A DNA stretch of 64,000 nucleotides from Paenibacillus sp. V4I7 (GTDB lineage: Bacteria; Bacillota; Bacilli; Paenibacillales; NBRC-103111). Position 1 is the first letter of the stretch. Every line of letters begins with the position of its first letter. The DNA lies in NCBI RefSeq assembly GCF_030817275.1, contig NZ_JAUSZD010000002.1:2418001-2482000 (forward strand), given 5' to 3'. Made by a program: the position numbers and the translations under genes. The notes under the pieces were generated by a model. It worked only from the letters and a program-made list of their open reading frames with translations, had not been told where the DNA came from and searched no databases. Positions 52,826 to 61,750 of this stretch are shown here, piece by piece.

Positions 52826-52909
52826 AGGTGTATACAGCTTGATAAACGACAGCTCGTGAAAAGATGGGTTCGGATAAAAAAAATGTATCGACGAAAATGT
52901 GTTTCCCTA

Positions 52910-52965
52910 TTGCAACATTTGTGAGTTTGGGTAATAATGTACCTAGAGAGTTGCCTTTAGTCAAC
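52910..52965 (+). promoter_or_regulatory. promoter of mntABCD with a probable MntR-type operator
   Basis: TTGCAA, 17-base spacer, AATAAT at 52910-52938; an imperfect 16-bp palindrome with core GTTGCCTTTAGTCAAC at 52950-52965 lies just downstream. Its TTGCCTTTAG core resembles DtxR/MntR boxes of Bacillales manganese uptake genes, and the position fits a repressor site. The match is not exact. Confidence 0.45.
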
Positions 52966-53033
52966 AAATGTGAGCTTGTACAATTTAATAAGATAATGAG
53001 AAAAGTTGAACGAATCGGGGAGGACATAATTAT

Positions 53034-53999
53034 ATGAACGTGATGACTGTAAAAGGTTTTTGGAAAAAGAGTGCTGCTGTTGCATTACTAGGCATTATGA
53101 TGACCGTGTCAGCGTGTGCGAATAATGAAAAAACACCATCATCAACATCGGCTTCAACGGAGAAGGAAATTAAAGTTACCACAACTGTAGGTATGATTAC
53201 AGATATTGTTGAAAATGTTGGTACCACTCATGTGAAAGTAACCGGGCTTATGAGTGCTGGGGTGGACCCGCATTTATATAAAGCTTCGCAAGGCGATATT
53301 AAAAAGTTAGATGATGCGCAAATCATTTTCTATAATGGACTGCACTTAGAAGGCAAAATGGTTGAGATTTTGGAAAAGATGGGTAAGCAAAAACCTACGG
53401 TAGCCGTAGCTGATAAAATCGATCGCAAAGAATTGCGGTCCGGAGCCGAGATGGAAACGGAATATGATCCGCACATTTGGTTTAATGTAAAGCTTTGGAT
53501 GAAGGCTACAGAGCAAGTACGAGATTCCTTAAGTGAGTTGGATCCAACCCATAAGGAAGATTACAAGAACAATGCAGCCGCGTATCTAGCTAAGCTTCAA
53601 GAATTAGATCGCTATGCGACTGAACAAATCGCCTCAATTCCAGAGGCATCCCGGGTTCTAGTAACGGCACATGATGCTTTCGGTTACTTCGGAGATGCGT
53701 ATCACATTCAAGTTAAGGGACTTCAAGGGATCAGTACAGCATCGGAGTACGGTTCCAAGGATGTAAGTCAGCTCAGAGATTTCTTAGTCGAGAAAAAGGT
53801 GAAAGCTGTATTCGTTGAATCCAGTGTTCCTAAGAAATCGATTGAAGCGGTCATTCAAGGAGCGAAGGAAAAGGGGCACCAAATTCAAATTGGCGGAGAA
53901 TTGTTCTCTGACGCCATGGGCAAAATAGGAACGCCAGAAGGCACTTATATAGGCATGGTTCGTCACAATGTAGATACCATAGTTAACGCTCTGAAATAG
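53034..53999 (+). CDS. mntA: manganese ABC transporter substrate-binding lipoprotein
   Basis: A 321-residue cluster A-I metal-binding lipoprotein. The lipobox VSAC is near residue 28. The metal ligands of this group are in GVDPHLYKAS (His), YDPHIWF (His), AHDAFGYFGD (His region) and the later VESSVPK region. Members of this group carry manganese or zinc; operon order matches the Bacillus mntABCD manganese system. GGGGAGG precedes the ATG. Confidence 0.88.
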   Translation: MNVMTVKGFWKKSAAVALLGIMMTVSACANNEKTPSSTSASTEKEIKVTTTVGMITDIVENVGTTHVKVTGLMSAGVDPHLYKASQGDIKKLDDAQIIFYNGLHLEGKMVEILEKMGKQKPTVAVADKIDRKELRSGAEMETEYDPHIWFNVKLWMKATEQVRDSLSELDPTHKEDYKNNAAAYLAKLQELDRYATEQIASIPEASRVLVTAHDAFGYFGDAYHIQVKGLQGISTASEYGSKDVSQLRDFLVEKKVKAVFVESSVPKKSIEAVIQGAKEKGHQIQIGGELFSDAMGKIGTPEGTYIGMVRHNVDTIVNALK

Positions 54000-54050
54000 C
54001 AGTCGCTGCTAAGAATGTTTTGCATATAGAATGGCTTAGGAGGATTGAAC

Positions 54051-54812
54051 ATGAAACAAACGCACGCGCCGCTATCGATACAAAATATGACTGTTGCTTA
54101 TCATAAGAAGCCCGTTCTGGAGCAAGTGTCATTGACTATCCCGGAAGGTAAATTGATTGGAATTATCGGTCCGAATGGTGCAGGGAAATCCACATTAATT
54201 AAAGCAGCTCTGGGCTTGATTCCAAGTCTATCCGGCGAAGTGAAGATATATGGAAAGCCCTACAAAGAGCAGCGCCATCTTGTTGGTTATGTGCCTCAGC
54301 GTGAATCGGTTGATTGGGATTTCCCGACCAATGCCCTTGATGTTGTAACGATGGGGCGGTATGGTCATCTGGGTTGGTTCCGCAGACCGGGAAACAAAGA
54401 AAAACAAATCGCGATGTCTTGTTTAGAGAAAGTTGGAATGGCTGACTTCGCAGATAGACAAATTAGTCAACTTTCTGGTGGTCAGCAGCAGCGTATTTTC
54501 TTGGCGAGAGCACTCGCACAAGATGCTAGTTTATATTTTATGGATGAACCTTTCGTGGGTGTAGATGCCGCTACGGAAAAAGCGATTATTACGCTGCTCG
54601 GAGAACTTAAGAAACAAGGGAAGACGGTGTTGGTAGTTCACCATGATTTATCCACCGTTAAAGAGTATTTCGATTGGGTTATCTTACTTAATGTGGGAAT
54701 TGTGGACATTGGGCCGACGAATGAAGTATTTACAAAAGATAAATTACAGCAAACGTATGGCGGTAAACTAGCGATCTGGGATCGGGAAGATGCCGCGACG
54801 CAACTAGGATAA
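54051..54812 (+). CDS. mntB: manganese ABC transporter ATPase
   Basis: A 253-residue ABC ATPase with Walker A GPNGAGKST near residue 36, signature LSGGQQQR near 143 and Walker B LYFMDEPFV near 160. It powers the import of manganese with mntA, mntC and mntD. AGGAGG precedes the ATG at 54051. The 15-base gap to the next gene fits an operon. Confidence 0.9.
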   Translation: MKQTHAPLSIQNMTVAYHKKPVLEQVSLTIPEGKLIGIIGPNGAGKSTLIKAALGLIPSLSGEVKIYGKPYKEQRHLVGYVPQRESVDWDFPTNALDVVTMGRYGHLGWFRRPGNKEKQIAMSCLEKVGMADFADRQISQLSGGQQQRIFLARALAQDASLYFMDEPFVGVDAATEKAIITLLGELKKQGKTVLVVHHDLSTVKEYFDWVILLNVGIVDIGPTNEVFTKDKLQQTYGGKLAIWDREDAATQLG

Positions 54813-54826
54813 AAGAGGTGAACAAC

Positions 54827-55774
54827 ATGTTGGACTCTTTACTTCACTTATGGTTAGATCCGAATGCGCGATGGATATTACTCGGTTGCTCATTACTAGG
54901 ACTAAGCAGCGGGGTGTTAGGAAGTTTTGCTTATTTACGCAAACAATCGTTAATGGGAGATGCTTTGTCCCATGCAGCCCTTCCGGGTGTATGCGTCGCC
55001 TTCATGATAACAGGATCCAAATCGATCTTTTTCTTCTTGATCGGTGCAGCCGCGGCGGGCTTACTTGCCACACTAAGTATCGGATGGATAACACGGTATT
55101 CCAAAATCAAGCAGGATTCGGCTTTAGGTATCGTATTATCCGTGTTTTTTGGGGTAGGTATTGTATTGTTAACACAAATTCAGCATAGCTCAAGCGGCAA
55201 TCAAAGCGGCTTAGATAAATTTTTATTCGGTCAAGCGGCATCGATGGTTAACTCTGATGTCATTACAATGGCTATCATTTCATTCCTATTAGTTGGTATT
55301 TGTACATTGTTTTTTAAAGAATTTAAATTATTAAGTTTTGATCCTGGATATGCACGAGGATTAGGTTTTCCTGTTGGGATTCTGGATCACTTCATGATGT
55401 TTCTCATTGTCGTTGCTGTTGTTGTGGGGATTCAAGCGGTAGGCGTCGTCTTGATGGCGGCATTGTTGATTACACCTGCTGTAGCGGCTAGATATTGGAC
55501 GGAGAGATTAGGCCTAATGGTCATCTTGTCTGGACTATTTGGGGCTTTCAGCGGATTCGTAGGGACATATCTCAGTACGATGGGAAGTAATTTGCCAACA
55601 GGTCCACTTAGTGTGTTAGCAGCGACGGTCCTATTCGTAATTTCCCTCTTTTTTGCTCCGAAACGGGGACTTGTTATTAAACTTATCCGACAGTCTTCCA
55701 TGAAACAAAAGATCCAAAAAGATACAGAAGCAGAGTCCTACGTTAAGGCAAAAGGGGTGAGCCAAGTTGAATGA
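54827..55774 (+). CDS. mntC: manganese ABC transporter permease
   Basis: A 315-residue permease of the ZnuB/TroC type with about eight or nine hydrophobic segments, starting with SSGVLGSFAYLRKQSLMGDALSHA-like sequence. It forms the membrane channel with mntD. AGAGG precedes the ATG at 54827. The tail overlaps the mntD start by eight bases. Confidence 0.88.
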   Translation: MLDSLLHLWLDPNARWILLGCSLLGLSSGVLGSFAYLRKQSLMGDALSHAALPGVCVAFMITGSKSIFFFLIGAAAAGLLATLSIGWITRYSKIKQDSALGIVLSVFFGVGIVLLTQIQHSSSGNQSGLDKFLFGQAASMVNSDVITMAIISFLLVGICTLFFKEFKLLSFDPGYARGLGFPVGILDHFMMFLIVVAVVVGIQAVGVVLMAALLITPAVAARYWTERLGLMVILSGLFGAFSGFVGTYLSTMGSNLPTGPLSVLAATVLFVISLFFAPKRGLVIKLIRQSSMKQKIQKDTEAESYVKAKGVSQVE

Positions 55775-56660
55775 TCTGTGGATTATCTTAACTGCTGCTC
55801 TTGTCGCTGCTGCTTGTTCTTTAGTAGGCTGCTTCCTCGTCTTGCGTAAAATGGCCATGATCGGCGATGCCATCAGTCATTCCGTGCTTCCGGGGATCGT
55901 CATCGCTTTCCTGATCAGCGGCTCTAGAGGTTCTATCTTTATGCTGATTGGTGCTGCCGTAATCGGTCTTATAACGGTATTCTTAATCCAGCTTTTCCAA
56001 CAAAGCGGTGTTCAATCTGATGCTTCAATCGGAGTCGTATTCACAGCCATGTTCTCCATAGGCGTTGTTCTTGTCAGTTTGTATACAAGACAAATCGATC
56101 TGGATTTGGATTGTGTCCTATATGGAGAAATCGCCTATGTGCCATGGAATACCATTGAAGTTGGCGGTGTGAGCATCGGACCAAAAGCCGTATGGGCAGT
56201 AGGGTTTGCTCTTCTTCTTAGCAGTGTTGTGATTGGGCTCTTTTATAAACAGTTTAAACTCTGTTCATTCGATCCAGCACTTGCTGCAGCAGTGGGCATT
56301 CCAGTTTTGTTATTTCATTATCTGTTAATGGGTTTAGTATCCATTACGACAGTTGCTTCATTCGAAAGTGTGGGTGCGATTCTCGTTGTCGGTATGTTGA
56401 TTGTACCTGCGGCTACAGCCTATCTTTTAACTGAAAAACTTAGTGTAATGATCGTATTGAGTGTGACTGTAGGGGTTATCAGTTCAATAGCTGGCTACTT
56501 CGTAGCCTACTTACTCGATGCTTCCATTGCAGGTTGTATGATTAGTGTGGCAGGGGTCATGTTCGTTATTGCTTTCCTATTGTCGCCGACCAATGGACTG
56601 ATCATCCGTAAAATTCGCCAAAAACGTGGATTATCAGGGGTAATTCCTGAATCCGTCTAA
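55767..56660 (+). CDS. mntD: manganese ABC transporter permease, second subunit
   Basis: A 297-residue permease of the same type as mntC, with the shared AMIGDAISHSVLPG segment near the start and about eight hydrophobic segments. The start is TTG at 55767, behind AAGGGGTGA inside the end of mntC. Two different permeases for one transporter is the arrangement in Bacillus mntABCD. Confidence 0.88.
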   Translation: MNDLWIILTAALVAAACSLVGCFLVLRKMAMIGDAISHSVLPGIVIAFLISGSRGSIFMLIGAAVIGLITVFLIQLFQQSGVQSDASIGVVFTAMFSIGVVLVSLYTRQIDLDLDCVLYGEIAYVPWNTIEVGGVSIGPKAVWAVGFALLLSSVVIGLFYKQFKLCSFDPALAAAVGIPVLLFHYLLMGLVSITTVASFESVGAILVVGMLIVPAATAYLLTEKLSVMIVLSVTVGVISSIAGYFVAYLLDASIAGCMISVAGVMFVIAFLLSPTNGLIIRKIRQKRGLSGVIPESV

Positions 56661-56785
56661 TAAAGTGGTATGAAATCTGCTTCTTTGTCTCTTTTACGGA
56701 GATGGAGGAGCATTTCTTTTAATTGACATTTCCTGTATGCTAGAAAGGGGCTAGAGACAGAGAGAAGGAGAAAGAAGGTGTGACC

Positions 56786-57637
56786 ATGGAAGGAATTGGA
56801 CTCGTACTGGAAGGCGGAGGTATGCGAGGCGTATACACCGCAGGAGTCTTGGAATACTTTATGGAACAGGATTTATATTTTCCTTATGTGGTTGGAGTAT
56901 CCGCAGGGGCATGCAACGCCGTTTCGTATATTTCCAAACAACCCGGGCGCAATAAAAAAGTAACGATTGGTTATATTAGGGATCACAGATATTTAAGCTA
57001 TCGCAATTTATTCCGTCATAAAAGCATTTTTGGGATGGATTTCATATTCAATGAGTTGCCAAATAAGTTGGTACCGTTTGATTACGATGCCTTCTATAAC
57101 TCGCCGCAGCAGTTCGCCATCGGTACAACCGATGCGCATACGGGCGAACCCATTTATTACACGAAGCATCAACTCATGCAGCAAACCATGCCGATTATTC
57201 AAGCATCAAGTTCATTGCCATTCGTAGCCACACCCATTCATTATGAAGGTCGGACCTTGTTTGACGGCGGCTTAGTAGATCCGATTCCTGTGAAAAAGTC
57301 TCTTGCTGACGGGAACAAAAAGCATATCATTGTGCTAACCAAAGAACAGGGGTATCGCAAGAGTCCCTTTAAGCAGCGGTGGCTAGCTAAAAGTTTCTAT
57401 CCGGCTTATAACGGTCTTGTAAATGTACTTGTCAATCGAAGTGAAATCTATAATGGAACTTTAGAAACCATTGAACGAATGGAAGCGGATGGAAGTGCGA
57501 TCATCATACGACCTTCGTCCAAAGTAGTAGTAGGCCGTATGGAAAAGGATCCTAAGAAACTAGAGTCGCTGCACGAGCTTGGGTATCAGGATGCGAAACG
57601 AATGGGATCACAGATGAAAGAATGGTTACTTAGTTGA
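56786..57637 (+). CDS. patatin-like phospholipase
   Basis: A 283-residue patatin-fold hydrolase with the oxyanion motif EGGGMRGVYTAG near residue 8, nucleophile Ser in GVSAG near 41 and catalytic Asp in FDGGLVDP near 155. There is no signal peptide. It should cleave acyl chains from lipids, but the substrate is unknown. GAAGGTGTG precedes the ATG at 56786. Confidence 0.85.
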   Translation: MEGIGLVLEGGGMRGVYTAGVLEYFMEQDLYFPYVVGVSAGACNAVSYISKQPGRNKKVTIGYIRDHRYLSYRNLFRHKSIFGMDFIFNELPNKLVPFDYDAFYNSPQQFAIGTTDAHTGEPIYYTKHQLMQQTMPIIQASSSLPFVATPIHYEGRTLFDGGLVDPIPVKKSLADGNKKHIIVLTKEQGYRKSPFKQRWLAKSFYPAYNGLVNVLVNRSEIYNGTLETIERMEADGSAIIIRPSSKVVVGRMEKDPKKLESLHELGYQDAKRMGSQMKEWLLS

Positions 57638-57751
57638 ACGTAAAGAGCTGTATACATGGAAAAATCGAATCAAAAAATTGCACCTTAAGCACCAAAGCTC
57701 ATTTCTGTTTGCAATAAGTACGAACATGAGGTATGGTATAAACAAACCAAT

Positions 57752-57850
57752 AAGAACCCACGGGAGCTTGAGAAGTCAGGCTGAGATTGTGACCGTCATT
57801 GTCACTCACCGTTAATCTGATCTGGGTAATGCCAGCGTAGAGAACTCCAA
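57752..57850 (+). promoter_or_regulatory. TPP riboswitch (THI element)
   Basis: The conserved THI-box parts appear in order: ACCCACGGGAGC, GGCTGAGATTG, a small GTGAC/GTCAC side hairpin, then CTGATCTGGGTAATGCCAGCG followed by TAGAGAA. It lies about 120 bases before the thiamine operon. Binding of thiamine pyrophosphate should favour the terminator downstream and so shut the operon off when thiamine is plentiful. Confidence 0.93.
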
Positions 57851-57906
57851 TAAATGCACGTTCATTCGATCTGTTTCGAATGGGTTTATCATTTTCTACT
57901 CATGGC

Positions 57907-57931
57907 GCTCCCGGATAACGGGGGCTTTTTC
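57907..57931 (+). terminator. riboswitch-controlled terminator
   Basis: CTCCCG/CGGGGG hairpin around GATAA with a T-run, just downstream of the TPP riboswitch. Confidence 0.85.
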
Positions 57932-57969
57932 TTGTGGTTAAATAGAGATGTGGAGAGGGGAAACAAAGA

Positions 57970-58995
57970 ATGAAATGGAAGAAAATTGCACCACTTATGC
58001 TAGTTAGCTTAACCGTAGCCTTGGCTGGTTGCGGCAATAAAACGGCAGAACAGCCGTCAAACCAAACTGCAAACCAAACGGCCAAGCCGTTAACGAACGT
58101 GAAGGTTGTTCTGGACTGGACGCCAAATACGAACCATACGGGGCTATATGTCGCAAAGGATCAAGGCTTTTTTGAAAAAGAGGGACTAAATGTAGAAATT
58201 ATTGCTCCCGGCGAAGGCGGAGCCGATGCCATGGTTGCTTCAGGGGCTGCGGAGTTCGGTGTCAGTTATCAAGAAAGCATCACACAAGGACGAATTCAAG
58301 GTGTACCGTTGGTTTCCATTGCTGCGGTGATTCAGCATAACACATCCGGTTTTGCATCTCCGGTAGCGAAGAACATCAAGTCGCCCAAGGATTTCCAGGG
58401 GAAAACGTATGGCGGTTGGGGGGCTCCGGCAGAAAGTGCGATGATCGACTCGCTTATGCAATCTGAGAAAGCAGATCCGAGCAAAGTGAAGATCGTGAAC
58501 ATCGGTGATGCCGATTATTTCACAGCCGTGAAACGGGATATTGATTTCGCTTGGATTTACTACGCTTGGACAGGTGTAGATGCCGAGTTGCGTGGCGAGC
58601 CGCTGAATATGATTTATTTGAACAAATATTCGGATAAACTGGATTACTATACACCGGTTCTTGCGACGAATGAGAAAATGATCAAAGAGAAGCCTGAGCT
58701 CGTGAAGGCCTTCATGGCGGCTGCATCGAAAGGGTATCAATTTGCTATCAGCAAGCCAGAAGATGCTGCTAACATTTTGATCAAAGCGGTTCCTGATCTA
58801 GATAAAAAACTTGTGCTTGCCAGTCAAAAATGGCTCAGCCCACGTTATCAAGATGATGCTGCTCGTTGGGGCGAACAAAAAAAATCCGTATGGGAAAATT
58901 ATGCGAATTGGATGCTAGATCATAAGCTGCTCGAGAAAAATATCGATGTAGATGCTGCATTCACGAACAAGTTCTTACCGGAAAGCCCAAAATAG
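57970..58995 (+). CDS. thiY: thiamine precursor ABC transporter substrate-binding lipoprotein
   Basis: A 341-residue NMT1/THI5-like lipoprotein. The lipobox LAGC is near residue 20. The DWTPNTNHTGLYVAK segment near residue 48 is the hallmark of ThiY, which binds pyrimidine precursors of thiamine such as FAMP/HMP. Its place behind the TPP riboswitch and next to the permease and ATPase genes supports this. GGAGAGGGG precedes the ATG. Confidence 0.88.
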   Translation: MKWKKIAPLMLVSLTVALAGCGNKTAEQPSNQTANQTAKPLTNVKVVLDWTPNTNHTGLYVAKDQGFFEKEGLNVEIIAPGEGGADAMVASGAAEFGVSYQESITQGRIQGVPLVSIAAVIQHNTSGFASPVAKNIKSPKDFQGKTYGGWGAPAESAMIDSLMQSEKADPSKVKIVNIGDADYFTAVKRDIDFAWIYYAWTGVDAELRGEPLNMIYLNKYSDKLDYYTPVLATNEKMIKEKPELVKAFMAAASKGYQFAISKPEDAANILIKAVPDLDKKLVLASQKWLSPRYQDDAARWGEQKKSVWENYANWMLDHKLLEKNIDVDAAFTNKFLPESPK

Positions 58996-59022
58996 CACGA
59001 TTTGTTGGAGGAGGCACTTATA

Positions 59023-59313
59023 GTGGCTAATGCACTTGTCAGTATTCAAATCATACCGAAAACGAAAAACAATGAAGATGTCATCTCCTATGTAGATCGT
59101 GCGATTGAAGTCATTGCCAAGTCTGGCGTGAAATATTTCGTATCTCCGCTGGAGACGACGATGGAAGGTGAGCTCGACCAGCTTCTGGCAATCATTCAAG
59201 ACATGAATGCCGCTATGATTGAGATGGGCAGCCCTAATGTTATTTCGCAGGTGAAAATTTACTTCAACCCGTCGGGTGCTTCTATGGACAAGCTGACGGA
59301 GAAATACAGATAA
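59023..59313 (+). CDS. MTH1187/YkoF-type thiamine-binding protein
   Basis: A 96-residue protein of the thiamine-binding MTH1187 family: VSIQIIPKTKN start, a central TTMEGELDQLLAII segment and QVKIYFNPSG. In related systems it binds thiamine or its precursors in the cytoplasm. GTG 59023 is the chosen start (GGAGG, 8-base spacer). The stop overlaps the thiX start by one base. Confidence 0.8.
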   Translation: MANALVSIQIIPKTKNNEDVISYVDRAIEVIAKSGVKYFVSPLETTMEGELDQLLAIIQDMNAAMIEMGSPNVISQVKIYFNPSGASMDKLTEKYR

Positions 59314-60081
59314 TGAAACAGCATCGCTGGTTCAAAGCGGGGTGGCCACCGATTGTTGTGGTCATCCTTCTGCTGCTTTTATGGCAGCTTGCCGTGACTT
59401 GGGGAGGCACAGCAAGCTGGTTGCTGCCTAGTCCGCTCAAAAATATGGAAAGACGGCACCACGGATATGCCCAGAGTATGGATGCACACATTCGCCACTT
59501 TGCGTTTGATGTTGATTGGGTTTAGTGCTGGTGTAACTGGCGGTGTGATTGTTGCTAGCTGCTTACATCGGGTGCCCGCGCTTAAGGCTGGTTTTTACCC
59601 GCTCCTTATTTTATCTCAAAATGTCCCGACCATTGCACTGGGACCGCTGCTAATCATATTATTTGGTTTTGGCATTCTACCTAAAATCCTATTAATTTCA
59701 CTAGTTTGTTTCTTTCCTGTAACGATGTCTATTTTGGACGGTTTTATGCAAACAGATCGCAGTATGTACAACTATATGCAGATGATCGGCGCCAGCAAAC
59801 GGCAAATCTTTTATAAATTAGAGCTGCCTCATGCTTTGCCATTTCTCTTCACAGGACTCAAAATATCGGCTACATACAGTGTGATGGGGGCTGTGATTGC
59901 CGAATGGCTTGGTGGAGGCGTTGGACTGGGCTATTATATGATTTTGCAAAAATCGGCGTTCCGCGCTGACCGCGAATTTGTTGCTATTCTGATGATTGTT
60001 ACGCTCAGCTTACTCTTCTTCTGGCTCATCGCAGGGCTTGAGAAGCTCGTCATTCGATGGAACGCGAAACGGTCATCTTAA
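59313..60081 (+). pseudogene. thiX: thiamine precursor ABC permease (ThiX), split by a frameshift
   Basis: The first frame (59313-59525) gives the N-terminal helix and WLLPSPL. The second frame (59467-60081) gives the BioY/SsuC-type permease core with GASKRQIFYKLELPHALPF. Removing one A from the A5 run at 59439-59443 rejoins them to LKIWKDGTTDM, which reads well through the join. So the gene is one ABC permease with a +1 A, either a real lesion or a sequencing error. It would work with ThiY and ThiZ. Confidence 0.85.
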
Positions 60082-60099
60082 GAAAAGGGAGATGAGTTC

Positions 60100-60876
60100 A
60101 TGAGTAAATTAGAACTTAGAGGCATTCATCAAACGTTCCCTGGTAAAAAACAGCGCGTTTCCGTACTTGCGGATATTTCTTTACATGTGAAAGAGGGGGA
60201 GTTCGTTTCACTTATCGGCCCATCAGGCAGCGGCAAGAGTACCCTATTTCACATTATTGGAGGGCTAGTCAAGCCTTCTTCAGGGGAAGTTTGGCTGGAT
60301 GGCGTGAATGTGACCGGTTCTAAGGGCCTAATCTCATACATGCCGCAGCAGCCTGCCTTGTTCCCTTGGCGTTCTATTGAGTCCAACGTAGCACTTGCTC
60401 AGGAAGTTGCAGGAGAAACGCGAAAAGATGCGCTAGCCAAAGCAAGGGAGTGGCTGCCCAAGGTTGGACTTGGCGGCTATGAGCAAGAGCTTCCGCATGT
60501 GCTTTCAGGAGGGATGCAGCAGCGTGTCTCCTTTCTACGAGCCTTACTTTGTCCGCAGGAACTCATGTGTTTGGACGAGCCGTTCGGCTCCTTAGACGCA
60601 CTAACCAGACAAGACATGCAGGCGTGGCTGCTTAATATATGGGAACAGAATAAGCGTTCCATTCTATTTGTGACGCATAGTATTGAAGAAGCTCTGTTTC
60701 TATCAGATCGAATCTATGTACTGTCAAACAAACCTGCCAAAATCATAGAAGAGTTGGTTATTCCGTTTGCAAGGCCGCGTCAAGAGTCCGTCATGCTTAA
60801 ATCGAAATTTCAAGAGTTCCGGCAGCATATTCATGGGCTTTTGCGTCAGGAGATTGCGTATGATAAAAGCCATTGA
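60100..60876 (+). CDS. thiZ: thiamine precursor ABC transporter ATPase
   Basis: A 258-residue ABC ATPase of the SsuB/TauB type. Walker A GPSGSGKST near residue 41, signature LSGGMQQRV near 139, Walker B LMCLDEPFGSLDA near 156. It powers uptake of the ThiY ligand. AAAGGGAG precedes the ATG. The next gene overlaps its end by 17 bases. Confidence 0.87.
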   Translation: MSKLELRGIHQTFPGKKQRVSVLADISLHVKEGEFVSLIGPSGSGKSTLFHIIGGLVKPSSGEVWLDGVNVTGSKGLISYMPQQPALFPWRSIESNVALAQEVAGETRKDALAKAREWLPKVGLGGYEQELPHVLSGGMQQRVSFLRALLCPQELMCLDEPFGSLDALTRQDMQAWLLNIWEQNKRSILFVTHSIEEALFLSDRIYVLSNKPAKIIEELVIPFARPRQESVMLKSKFQEFRQHIHGLLRQEIAYDKSH

Positions 60877-61666
60877 TGCTCATATTCATCTCGATATGTA
60901 TACAGAATCTGCTGCTCGGACTCTGTTAACGGAATTAGCAGAGTGCCACATTGAGGCACTGATAGCAGTGTCAAGACACCTGGACTCCTGTAAGGCAACT
61001 GAGCGGCTGTTAATGCAAGCCCCAGAGCAAGTTTTTGCTGCCTATGGCTACCATCCTGAACAAGAACTGCCTACGGAAAATCAATTGAATGATTTAATCC
61101 TATGGATTCGTGAGCATTCATCTAGGATGATCGCTATTGGTGAAATTGGTTTGCCTTATTATATGAGGCTGGAAGCTGAATCGGCGGGGCGTGTTTTTGA
61201 AATAGCTCCTTATATTGCGCTGCTTGAGAACTTCTTGAAGCTGGCAGCGGATTTGGATAAACCGGTTGTTTTGCACGCTGTTTACGAGGATGCTGACGTT
61301 GTGTGCGACTTACTCGAGAAGCATTGCATTAAGAAGGCGCATTTTCATTGGTTCAAAGGGTCTCATTCAACGGTAGAGCGTATGATTCAAGCAGGCTACT
61401 TCATCTCTATAACACCAGATGTTCTCTATGAAGATGAAATTCGTACGCTTGTTCGTAGCTATCCAATTAACCAGTTGATGGTCGAAACGGATGGCCCATG
61501 GCCTTTCGAGGGCCCCTTTGAGGGCCAACCGACGCATCCACATATGATCCATGCTGTCATTGAACAGATAGCCTTTCTAAAAGGACTGCAAGTAGAAGAA
61601 GCAGCACATACCCTTTTAACTAATACCAAACAATTCTACAGCATTCCTTTACCTCACTTATTCTAA
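60860..61666 (+). CDS. TatD-like metal-dependent hydrolase
   Basis: A 268-residue TIM-barrel hydrolase. AHIHLD near residue 8 (HxH), GEIGLPYY near 95 (Glu), VVLHAV (His), HFHWFKG (His) and VETDGPWPF (Asp) are the TatD metal-site residues. Family members are often deoxyribonucleases or amidohydrolases; its place at the end of a thiamine operon hints at a role in precursor processing, but this is inference. The start overlaps the thiZ stop; CAGGAG precedes the ATG at 60860. Confidence 0.8.
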   Translation: MIKAIDAHIHLDMYTESAARTLLTELAECHIEALIAVSRHLDSCKATERLLMQAPEQVFAAYGYHPEQELPTENQLNDLILWIREHSSRMIAIGEIGLPYYMRLEAESAGRVFEIAPYIALLENFLKLAADLDKPVVLHAVYEDADVVCDLLEKHCIKKAHFHWFKGSHSTVERMIQAGYFISITPDVLYEDEIRTLVRSYPINQLMVETDGPWPFEGPFEGQPTHPHMIHAVIEQIAFLKGLQVEEAAHTLLTNTKQFYSIPLPHLF

Positions 61667-61677
61667 TTAAATCTAAC

Positions 61678-61725
61678 TGGACATCTATTCGTATAGGTTT
61701 TATAATAAAATAGAACAAGTGTTCG
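61678..61725 (+). promoter_or_regulatory. promoter of tag with a LexA-like SOS box
   Basis: TGGACA (61678-61683), 17-base spacer, TATAAT (61701-61706). AGAACAAGTGTTCG at 61712-61725 matches the Bacillus LexA consensus core GAAC-RNRY-GTTC and lies at the transcription start, where a repressor would block it. Confidence 0.65.
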
Positions 61726-61750
61726 ATTTCTAGATGAGGTGAGTGTACTA

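Noticed and set aside
59439..59443. Programmed ribosomal frameshifting in thiX
   Set aside because: A five-A run without a classical slippery heptamer, stimulatory hairpin or stop context; ABC permeases are not known to use it. An indel or sequencing error is simpler.
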